Positions 27,301 to 39,300 of a DNA stretch of 64,000 nucleotides are shown piece by piece. Each line of letters starts with the position of its first letter. The stretch's first letter is position 1. The position numbers and the translations under genes are program-made. The DNA comes from Polydactylus sextarius (taxonomy: Eukaryota; Chordata; Actinopteri; Polynemidae). The notes below the pieces were generated by a model. The model was not told the origin of the DNA, searched no databases, and saw only the letters and a list, made by a program, of their open reading frames with translations. The stretch covers positions 4,947,001 to 5,011,000 of the forward strand of contig CM028923.1 in assembly GCA_016801845.1 (NCBI GenBank). Direction: 5' to 3'.

Positions 27301-30300
27301 TTGACGTCACTTGCACATAAAATAGCACATCGTCCTACTTCGCTGCCAGGTTAGCTTCTATGCCATTGGATTTAATGGCTCAGTGTTATCTCTCAATTGT
27401 GGTTACTTAAGCTTAATCGTTGGGTTACAGTCATCTGCTGGCTAACTTAGCGTAGCATTAAGACCAGGAGGAATCAAATGTCCTCTGGCAACAAAATCCA
27501 CCTATGTGCATGCCTGACACGAAGACAAAACAACTGTTGAATAGACTAAACAAATGAAATACAATATGTTGCCGTTTCCTCCATTTCCAGGTCTAAACTC
27601 ATCCATTAGCTTTAGCCATTTAATTAATGGACCAATATAGAGGTGGCATCAACCCTCTCATACATTAGAATTTGATTATGGTGTTTTCAGCCACCATTTA
27701 AACCAGTAACTGCTTATCGATGAACACATGGAGCCTTGACGGTGCTTGTGTAGCTTGGACCTGTGGGATATGTTGTTGATTAATGCTAACTAATATGGTA
27801 TGGTATGCTAACATATGCTTTAAAGTAAGTGATGAAAATTTCTTTTCAGACTGACTCTGTCCATACAAGGAGATGGATATCACAGCTTAGCAACACTGAT
27901 GCTGAGATGCAATCAGCCCATGTAAGTTGAGGTAAATATAATCCTTATTATATTATTAATAAGGCTGTTAAAAGGCCAATGTCCTTTCAGCGCCGTTCAA
28001 TTCACCTTTCAGTGCTAAAGCTCTTGCTAAAATTAAAATCTGGAAGTGGATGCCCTTTGCTCATTGATGAGTGTTGCTGAGTGGCCAACTTAATTATAAT
28101 GCACTAGACTGTGAGCAGAACATCACAGCATCAGCTCGTTTGCTGGCCAAAAAAGATCTTTGTCCTAATAAATGTCCCACTGTTATAGACATTCCTGTCT
28201 CATGGGGTCCAAACGTTGCACCTTTTTTCCAAGTGATCTCTGCACATGTGTTGGTGTGATTCTTGTTTAAATCATGAAACTAAATGTTGTGCGAGTGGGT
28301 ATTAGTCCCAAGGTTGGAGAACTGTGCTTGGAACCAGCAGACTGTTGGCTTTAATCCCAAAATAAGCAACAGGATCTGGGTTGTGAAGTTGAATAAATCA
28401 AACGCTGCTGTCCAAAAAAAAAAAAAAAGCCTCAGAGAAAAGTACTTTTCACCCTCAGCTGCTTGGTAACCACCACTAGAGGACTGTGGTTGCACTGGTC
28501 ACATCCCAGATGGGTATGTGTGTAACCGAACGTGAGTGAAGCAGAGCGCCAGAAGAAACCTTCGGAGGAAACATTCCCCAGATAAATGAAAGTTGAACAA
28601 AAGTTAATTATCCAATTCTGTGTACAAGTCTTTTCCCTGACTCAAACCTGACAGATGACAAACAAGAGCCTGAACGTTTCCGACTACGTCGCTCCGTTGT
28701 GGATTAATATTCCCCTGCCAGGTGAGTGAATAAGTGGCAGAAGAAGTGTTTGTTTTCTTTTTTTTAGAGTATGTGACACAAAGGAAGAGGTGTGAGACTG
28801 CACCTATATATACTCTGAGCTCAGGGATTAAGGAGAGAGAAAGACGTTTGTTTCGGGGCATTTTCTGTCTGCATCTGTGTTTGTTTATCCACATCCCACT
28901 TCATAATCAGTCCACATGTGTCAGCCTCCCATGTGAAATAGATGACGCTGAGTTTTGGCAAAGACACGGAAGAATGTAGGATGGTTCTCTTCCTTCTATT
29001 AGTGGCTAGGAGGTATATTTAGTTCCCTTAGTCATCCTATATATCATATGTCACACAATGGGCAGTTTTATTTAAGAAGCCATGCAGCAAAATATATGTG
29101 TGCACATTTGGTTAGGGTGGTTACAGTGGGAATAAAACCCTCAGTCCCTGTAACTGTAGCTGTTTAAAGCTCCACTAATCAATATTCTTTATATTAACAA
29201 TGAATTGCATTACTACATGTAATGTGAGGCCATTGCAGTGATGAAGCCACGGAGAATTATCACCAACTGGCACAGCTTCACGCAGCATTTTCAACCTCTT
29301 GCAGAGCAGTGTTTTATAACCTGCAAATTTACGGCATGAGTGTAGCTCACTCTCTTCTTGCTACATGTCAGTGTTTCCCAACTGTTGGTGTCTGAGTCTG
29401 TTTCTTTCCCACTTTTACTATGACAAAGCTTATAGATGAAGGTAGAAAAAAGGAATAAAGAAAGACGATGGGGGGTGGAGGAAGACTCCCGCCCACGTCT
29501 CCATTCAATTTAAAGGTTATTCTTAATGAGCTTTGCGCTTCTGTTAACAAAAACCTTTTGGAAGGAGATATGGTGTAAAAAGGCGGAGACGCACGTAGAG
29601 AGGGAAAAAGGGGCTGTGTTTCCATTTAACTGTCAAGTAAATTATATGCTAGCATTTTGCAAAACAAAGAATGCTAATTACTCCGGCTGTGTATTCAACA
29701 GCTGTTTAAATCATTTTTGAATAATTTGCGTAAAACAAGAACCTATAACTACGTGCAGAGCTACAAAGGCATACGACATGTTCTGAAAACATAGTATTTC
29801 ACGTAAGCAATTTATTACATATTTACATTATTAATTTTCACGTAGATGGAACACACATTATAGTATTTATATGGTGTATTATTACTACATTAATGTATAT
29901 TAATTGTTAAAATATTAATGTATGCCTGTGTCCAGTAACCAGTCCAGCTAGAGATAATTCTTAAATTCATGTCGATGCCTTTTGTGTGGTCACAGTGACT
30001 TTCACCTTGGACTTCATGCCCACAAAATCTTATCAGTTCATTATTGAGACTGAGTGAATGTTTCTGCCAAATTTCTAGTGATTCTATCAAGGCAGTCTTG
30101 AAAAATCACATTAAAACGACCAAAAACCCGATTTGTGAGGTCACCTTTGACCGCCAACTAGCGACATGTAATGTAACTCATCTTAATATAAGATGGTACA
30201 AAACGTAGCAAGGAGATGTTTGTTGTTTTGTTGTGGGCCTATAGATATCATATATTCAAAGGACAATAAACATTTTAAGAGGTCACATTTGATGACGTTA

Positions 30301-33300
30301 TGGACATCAAATTCATTCCTGAATCCAAATGAACATTTGTGCCCAATTTAAAGGATTTCCTTCTTTGCGATCCTGAAATATCGCAGTGACAAGGCAAAAA
30401 AAAAAAAAAGAAAATCTCTGACGTCACATTGACCTTGACCTTTGAGTAAATTTTGAACTGATCACAGAGAAGCATCCAGCGTCAGAGTCCAATCAAATCA
30501 GCACAACAGAGCGGCTACGTTCAGTTCAAGTGATTTCAAGTGTCGACCACTTATTGTGTTATAATTCTTCATCAGATGCTTCTGCTTGACAGTAAACACA
30601 GCCTATAGGTGACTCATGACTCATGAGCTCTAAGACAAACCGGAGTTGTCATGCTTTTTGCTGCTTGAGGCAGCAGTGGTTGGCACCCATATTCTCTGTG
30701 ACACCCCAACACCCCCATCCCCCTGTTGGACTCCTCTTTCAGTGACATTTACATCATCTCTCTTAAGTCTTACCCTGTTCTGCCTGGTTCACACATGTAT
30801 GATTTTGTTAATTTCACATCTTACCACACGTTCCAGCTGGCTTCCCTGTATCATTTTTCTATACTCTTCAATAAAGATAAAAGGCACTTCTTTAAACATG
30901 GAGGAGTAACAGGTTAATCCACTCACCTCTTAGGTTTTCTAACACAATAAAATGATTTTTGGAGGTGAAGCCGTGCCATAATCCAGGCTCTACTGCTGGC
31001 CTCACCAATTGAATATCAATGTTTAGAGTCAAACACTTCACCCACAAAACCACCAGAGTCCCTCCTCTCACTGTAGTAAAGTGAATGCTAAAGGGGAGAG
31101 GGAACAGTCACAGTCAAGATGTAAATACAACAGCCTGTGCTAACTAGATGAGGCCACTGCCAGAATGTGTGTGTTTTCAAGTGTCTGTGTGTCTCCGCCT
31201 GCCTGTCCTTGCCTCTCTGTCTCATCAGGGCTCAGTGCTGGCACACACAATGTCTTGGCTTTTTTCCTCCCCCTCTAACTTGGCACCAAAAGGCTCAGTG
31301 GCTAAAATGTGGCCCTCCCTAAAATCATGCGAGTACCAGTAAATTAGAAAGGGGATGATTTGAAATCACTCTGAAGTGGGATCTAAAGAAAAAAAAATGT
31401 TCTAAAATGATTGCAAACCACTTGTCATTGGCTTGAAAACTTGGGCTTGGTACATATGATAAGTAAATGCTTAAGTAACATGTATATAATATATACACTA
31501 TATTCTGAAAACGTCAACTCACACATAAATACCAAAAGCATATCTAGTAATACTGTCCAATTCAAGCCTTCCATGGAAGCCGTGTGGGTGACTGTGGGTT
31601 GCCCGGTGCAGCAGAAAGACCCTTTTAAAGGAGGAAATATGAAAGAGGGAACACAAAAGAGCCATGAAGAGACCGGAGACAGTGAGAGAGACAGAGAGCT
31701 GCCCTGCAGTTGCTTGTGTTCTCCCTTTTGTAGCTCTCTTTTGTGGCTGTGGCTATTTTTGTACACTTCACCCTCCTGGGCAAGTGATGGGAGAGCTGTG
31801 AGGCAACTGAACTGTACGGAGCAGATACAGACAAACCTGAGGTGTCCACCAACAGGAAACGACAAATTCCTATAACAAGCAGGTTTCACATACACACACG
31901 AGAGGAAAGCAATTACACCAGGCTGAGGTTGAAAGTGTGTACTGGTTTATGTGTGTACTCATGACCAGAGAGCCTTTATCCACTGCAGATTCAGGAGAGT
32001 TCAGACTGTCAGGGGGCGGCGTGGGCACAACTACAGAATAATAATGAGGAAGGAGGACACAGGAAACACCACGCAGCGAGTGTGTGTAAGCCTCAGAGAG
32101 AGACAGAGGGAGAGAGAGAGAGAGAGAGAGGGATGCGTAGGACACGGTCAAAAACAGAAATGCACAAACACACCTACACACTAACACCTCGTTTAGTCAC
32201 TTGTAAGTTCACTGAATTAACTTACATTCACTCACTGCTTTCACCTCAACTGAACTACAATTGGTACATTTTCATCCCTGTTACTATGTGAGTACAACTG
32301 CATACAGGAAAGGGTTAGAGTACAGTCAAAGTAGTGTTTAGGCTAGCATAGCAAGAGAATCGGTTAGCCTAGCTCATTTCACTGCGACCAGGCAGCATCA
32401 CAAAGGTCCTATCATAGTCATTAATAGATTAAGATTAATAAATTACCATGTTGATCTATACAGAAAATACAGTGACCTGGAGTCTGCTAGGCAGGAAATT
32501 ACTGCACCTTTAAAGAAATAATCTGGCACATATCCCTCTGAAACCTAAACATTTTACAGTATCTGTTATTTTTACATTCTATTTGAGGATTAAACAAGGC
32601 TGTAACAAGTTAAATATTGAGCATCAGAGGTACTGGTAGGCAGATTCTGTTTCCTTCCTCTTATTTCCCATGAGTCTTCCCATGAGCCACAGTAGCTCCA
32701 CGAGACTTGCAGCTGCTGTATGCCACTGTAACAAAATAATATTTTTTGTATCTTGGATACAAAATCAGAAGTGTTCAGTATTTACTTTCCAGTACAGTAG
32801 TAGACCCTAACATGCACTGCACTTAGAAAATAGGCTAAAAAAAACACCAGTACAGAGTTAAATGAGATGACAAAACTGATAGCACTTGAATATTCATTAA
32901 TTAAATGCATGGATAAAGCTAGTTGGTGGTTAACTTAGGTGAGCATACCATTGAGGACAGGGAGGAAACATCATCTCTAAAGCTTATTACCGTAATTAAT
33001 ACAATGACTTTCATCATTAGATATAATTTAAAAGTACTTTTGTCTTCACTGTGAATTATTAATCTCTGGAGGGAGCTAGGCTACCTGTTTCACCCCGTTT
33101 GCAGTCTTTGTGCTAAGCTAAGCTATCCTGTGGCTGCCTGTACTTTCATGTTTACTTAAAAGACATGAAAATGGCACCAATTCTCCAACTCAACACCATT
33201 AATGGCTCAAAACTAAAGATATAAGACTAAAAATAGCATGGAAACTTGGCATTATAATGTACAGTAGCAGTATATTTCCCAATTTAGGGACATAAAAGTA

Positions 33301-36300
33301 CAAAGCAGTCTCAGTGGTACTTTTATGGGACACATAAGGAACATTTTTAAGATAAGTAGTGGAAGACCATAGTGATTGGTCTGGATCATAAAATAAAAGA
33401 AAGTCCCTAATGTAAGGAGGAACAAGGCCATATAAAGCTTTACAGACAAGAGAAAGAAAAATCTTTAAAATCAATTTGGAGAGGCACAATTAGCCAGTGC
33501 AGTGCTCTAAGCAGCACAAGGTAAGGCGATCCATTTCCCCTCCCACATAACCCAAATAAGCATATTTTCCAAAATGTCAAACTACTCTGGTAAATAAAAC
33601 AGCTTTTGGCGAGACTGCCCTTCCACTACAAAAAAACAACAGTATAGGTCAATCACGACTATGAAGGATATCTAACCTTAATGAAGCCGATCTTTCCTGA
33701 AACCTAAGCAAAGATTGACATTACCATAGGTTTTAATGGTGTGTTCATTACTTCAACGAGTTGTATCGGGTTAAGTTGACGTTTTGCTTCAGTTCTATGA
33801 AAATGACGTCAATCGTCTAACCTGAATATTGGTTTGACAGCAGAGGAGGATGACCTACTTTTCAACGTCTTGGACCATTTTACCAGTTGGTAAAATATGG
33901 AAAAAGAAGATCACTGCTTATTTTATGATTCTGTTCATCCATTTTCTTTTCTTTATGTCTTTACAATGTAACTTCGTCTAACCAAAAATAATAAAATAAT
34001 GAAGGACGATGAAAGCACTTCATTTCGTTTCTAAGATTCTCCCTCCCTCTCACAGCCTTATTCTGTTTAATAATTAAAGTCCTGGAGACCATTTGATATA
34101 TTACACCGAAGCACAATCTTGCGGTGGTTAAAACACCATGTCAGTTATACAGTCGCAGTGATGTGGTGGTAAATAATAAGATAAGCAAACTATAAAACAT
34201 CAATCAAACAATAAAAATACACTCATAAAGTCATACGGTTTTATTTGAAATGGTAAATATTTGTCCGACTTAAAAGGTGAGTAAATTTGACTATCTCACA
34301 GTCCAGGCTTGTAAAGTAATTACATATTTTTATTTAGTGGCTGTGGCTCCATATTTTTAATCTTTATTTTTTGAATGTCAGGTAATAAAGATCTGATCTA
34401 GTTGGTGTTTCTCGTTCTGGGTGATACAGGATAAAACTGGCAGCTCCTAACTTATCTGAAGTCTTTGATTTGTGCTTGTTAGCAAAGTGGTGCCTCTCCC
34501 AGTTTACGTAAGACTCCTCCGACGAGCACACTCATTACTGATAAGGCAACATGACATGGAGCCCGAGCTATGGTAACATCTCTGAGCAGCGCAGGCACAA
34601 ATTTACAGACTTCCTTACATCAAAGCGAGCGATAGTGAGAAAAGCAGAGGGTTGGCACCACTGAGATAGAGTCTGACACTGAGAAAATACTGTGTCTAAA
34701 ATCTGTATAAGCACTCAGAAAACCACAGATATCAAGTGAGTTTCCCCAACATGTCTTATAAAGTTAGATATGAGACCGATACTCTGAGAAACAGTGACAA
34801 AAAAAACATGGTGACAGAGTGAAAAAGTTTAATAAAGATGGAGATCCGCGATGGGAAAAAGGAAGGAACCATTAAGGTGAGTGGTGTTCCTTCTAGGGTG
34901 CCTGTTTAGACGACTCATATTGATGGGGATTAAGTACAGACACCTGAGTCTAGGATCAAGCCTCGATAGAAATGACAGGCTTCCTGTTGCCCTTTAAATC
35001 CTTTTAGGAAACAGATTACGCCTACACACACACACACAAAAAGCACACGCAATCTTAACTTTCAGTATTTCAACAGAAAGACATAAAGCAAGTTTCTTAA
35101 ATAGATTTATATTCTCGTGTATGCACACACACATTATGGTGATGAAAAGTAATTGAAACAAACAACACACCTACAGTTCCAGCTCACACCAGCCTGCGCT
35201 GTCTCCATCACACTCATTAACTCAACAATCTTGCGAATAAAACATACTGTTCGGGATACATGAACACACTCTGACCCACTCACATGCGTCAGCGAGTGAA
35301 CCCTAGCTGACAGCCGACATTACGACAGCGAATGACACAGAAAGCGAGGCGAGTATGTAGGGGGTTGATGACTCAACCAAGGTGTTGTGTTCGTGAGTGT
35401 ATGTGTGTGACTTCCACACAATATTACACTACAACATTTAACTGGTTTCAAGTTCAATCAAAACATGTTTTTTTTATTCTGAATTATTTAACAATTATTA
35501 AAGTCCAGCATGTCAGAAATGATTCATTATTCATGTGTCAGTGTCATCAAAACAAAACAGAGTTGACAATTCTGACTTTTAGAGAAGATGTTGTTGAAAA
35601 GGACTAATCTATATCCAATTAGAGCATCAGTGACTCTGCTGCCCATCTCAGCATAATTACATTTTTCCCCATGCATGGCCTCAATTAAGTGATTTGCAGT
35701 TACAGCTGCTCATTATCCCAGCAAGCATTTGCAATTAGGAAGTGCACAAAGGGCCAAGAAAACCCCAAACTTAAAAGAATTTGAGATTTCAATAGTGCCA
35801 TCATGACTCTAAACAATTGTCAGCCATCTTGTTCAGGGAATGCTAACTCTAGAGAAGAAGACAAACGTTCATTTCTAAAAGTTTTGTCATTTTCAAATAT
35901 TTCAAAATGTGTGTAACATGATGTAGCTAAAGCTAATAAGTTAGCCTGTGCAAGAACTTCAGTGGTAAAACAATAGTTCGTTTTTTAATGTGCCAAACTT
36001 CAGTGACTGCGCCACGCTAATCTAAGCTAACAGGCTGCTAAATGCAACATTATGTTTTGCTGACAGATACAAGAGTCGTATCAGTCTTTCTAACTCTTTG
36101 CCAAAAAGCCTTTTTCATCCTCACATCTGACAAACAGAAAGCACAGGATATTATATACATCTGTTGGAAATCAATATTCTTTTGCCAGATATATTTCTAC
36201 ATAATAAAAGTTGATTTCCCATAATGATTTTGCACTTCCTCTCTGTTGGTGGAGTTCATACCACAGCTTTAAAGAGGCTCCCCAGGGAGCCAGAAATACA

Positions 36301-39300
36301 CAACAGATTACTAAAGACACACTTAAACCTCGAGCTAACAAAGTAGTTAACACGTGAAGCCCGGATAGAGCTGCTGATTGACAAACACGTGATTGTGCAC
36401 TGAATCGTAAGACCATGTCAAGAGGACGTAATCAAACATGCTAGTGTAACTGACCCATAGCTTTTTAGAGTTCAGTGAATGAATAAGACTGTGATTAGTG
36501 ATGTGGTATAAAAGATAGTAACTGGCATATTTCAAATGGAAAAATAAGTGGGTGTAATATGTATGAATATGTTTTGCCTCCATGCTGAGAAACCACTGAA
36601 CCGAAAGCACTTTTTGGCCTTGATTCCCATGATATACTGATCCTACACCATAGAGTACCATCTGTTCTGTGCAACTCAACACACAATCTTGCAATGGTGC
36701 TTCCATATGAGACAACACTGCTGCACTAACACCAGCAAATCCAATCCAGCACCTCAGAGGATAAGCAGGCCAAAAGTGTTTGGTTTCCACGTCATAATTA
36801 AGCAAACAGAGACAATGAATGGGCAGACTCTCATATACGCAAACAAATTTGCATCTGCATTTACATATTTTCACATAAGTATGCATCTTGATTTCAGAAC
36901 TGTAAATATGTATGCTCCATAAAGTTGTGAATGTTGTTCATTCTTTATATAAAGCGCACACACACACACATATACTGTACACACACATGAACCACAGTAT
37001 TTAGTTTCAGAGTCAAGTGTCAATTGTTTGAAGTGCTCTTTGATGATGAGACGTCCATTTAAACAGCCTAATTTACCCTCACATTTCAGGCTGCCCTCTC
37101 TGCTAAAGAAAGCGTAATAGTAATGACACTGGCATTTTAAAATGCAGTGTAATTGACCACATCCATTTATTCGGTGGTCAAACATGTGAAAATGTCATTA
37201 TATTGCCTATTTGAGGGATAAAATAATGTACTTGGTAGAACTAGTAACATGCTATCCTCATCTATGCCTGTGGTGATCGTCAGAAAAATGCATAGCTGAA
37301 ACCTCTGTCGGCCCTGATGGTATCTCTACAGTGACCTATTTCAATGAAACATCTAGAGGATGTTTGCGTTCTATTTATATACGACAGAACGCATAAATTA
37401 CTGGTATGTGCTGCATGATGGAATCGCAGGAAACAACAATAAGGTTTCTTACCTCTCCTAAATGAGGAGTAGGATTGAATCCACACAGGTTGCAAACTGT
37501 TTTCTTGCACTCAGTGCAGAGGCTGTAGTTGGGTGTGTCAGATGATCCGATGTTCAGCTCCGTTTTACAGAGAGGGCAGCTTTCCTGGGTTGTTGTGGCT
37601 GAGGCAGGCGCAGATGCAGGTGCAGGTGCAGGTGCAGGTGCAGGTGCAGGTTCGGCTGCTGCAGCTTTTTCTTCCTGCTCCATAGAAATGGTTCTGGGAG
37701 GTTTCACAGATTTGGCAGGTGGAGTATCAGGAGCAGACTCTGAATCAGGAGGAGATCCAGGCTCTGAGAAGGGGGAATCAGGTGGTGAGCCGGGGCCCGA
37801 ATCGGGAGGGGAACCTGGTCCGGAATCAGCAGGAGAGTCTGGCGGCGACCCAGGTGGAGAACCCTTTTCGTCTTCTCCAGTGACAAGATTGGTGGCTGAG
37901 CTCAAGAGGGACGACCCAAAGCTGAACATCTGAGAGGCAGAAGAGGGAGATTTTGCAGATTCTGTCAATCCTCCAAAACCTCCAAACAACTTCCCGGCTG
38001 CCGATTCCTCCAGTTTTGGCGCAGCCTGCGTTTGTGGCTTCGGCGATTCCATCAAACCACCAAAACCACCAAACAGCTTCCCTGTAACAGATTCTGTGGC
38101 TTGTGAAGCAGCTGCAGCAGGTTTAGCTGCATCTGTCAGGCCTCCTAAACTGATACCTCCCAACCCTCCAAAGAAGCTGGACTCCTGTTTGGGCTTGGAT
38201 GGAGACTGCTGGGGAGTGGACTTCTGCTGAATGGGGCGACCTGTCTTGGGGTCAATTTTGGGAGATCCCACTGAGGATCCTGGGGAGAGCGGCCCTGGCG
38301 ATGTAGAACCTGGGGATTTCTGCCTGGGCGTGGTTGGTGGCGTTAACCCATGGTCGGTGGTACTCTGCTGCTTTATCAGGAGCTTGCCAGGTTTACCAGG
38401 TGCCTGTCTCTGGGGTGAAGGTGGGGCCGAGCCTTGTTTGGGCTTCGTCATGCCGGGGGGATCCATACTTCCCATCGCTCGTTGCATCTGGCAGTTCAGA
38501 CACAGCCACTCTTTTCCCTGTGTATGAAACAAATAATGAGTTACATTTGACTGGAACACATTTCCACACTGTTGTGAGCACAGACGTTAATTGCATATAT
38601 GATTACAGCATATACACAGGCAACCATAACCAATTAAACACCCAAAATAACCATTTTGTTTTTGTTTAACTAAAAAAATACAGACAAATTAAGCAACATG
38701 TCCATTAATTAGCCTAGTGCTTCAAGTTAATCCTGTTTTCCCAGTCAAAGTGCTTTTTTATACCATGAGAGTATTCAAATCTGGCAACAGTTTACATGAA
38801 CACTAATCACTCTAAAAAAAAGGGCACTGGGTATTTAGGTTCAGACATTTCTGTGAATTTTTCATGTGAAACGTTTGTTACTAATTAAATTAGAAGAAAA
38901 ATATGCAGAGTCTGTAAACAAGATGAGTATTTTCATCTGACTGTTAGCGAGAAATGATTCATGTGTCAATACCTTTTATTCATCCTTTTATCAGAGGTGC
39001 TTTATATGTTCAGACCATGAAAGCTATTTCAAATCATTGCCTTTGTACTGACAACACAGTACATCTCCAACACAAAAAAAGGTTGGCTACATGATTGTCT
39101 TCTTTGTTTAATGTTGAGCTATCACCTTGGTTTCCAGTATGTGCAAACGACAGCATTTAAAAGAGCCAATGTTGACAGTTTGATCGCTATCTGCAATGGA
39201 ACAATGTGTGTATTTTTGCATTTTAATTTTACTTATTGCACACAGTGCAAACTCAGCTAAGCCAAAAATGTGCAATACACTGTGACTGCTAATAGAATTA

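Larger units (their letters stand above)
23702..37452 (-). other. pclo: pclo intron 3 (13.75 kb) with old repeats
   Basis: This is the largest intron in the window. It separates the two halves of zinc finger 2. It contains a SINE-like fragment (28292-28430), two copies of a teleost-type repeat (29985-30445), a LINE-derived frame (33199-33489) inside another repeat, a (GA)n tract near 32107-32131 and a possible conserved non-coding element (35635-35765). No additional pclo exon or separate gene is recognised on either strand. Confidence 0.7.

Noticed and set aside
31411..31895. Overlapping frames of about 155 codons on both strands in pclo intron 3
   Set aside because: No domain, no conserved motif and no splice context; probably chance frames.
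36347..36886. Minus-strand frame of 179 codons
   Set aside because: Mixed composition, no domain and no match to Piccolo; length is within chance for a 13-kb intron on six frames.
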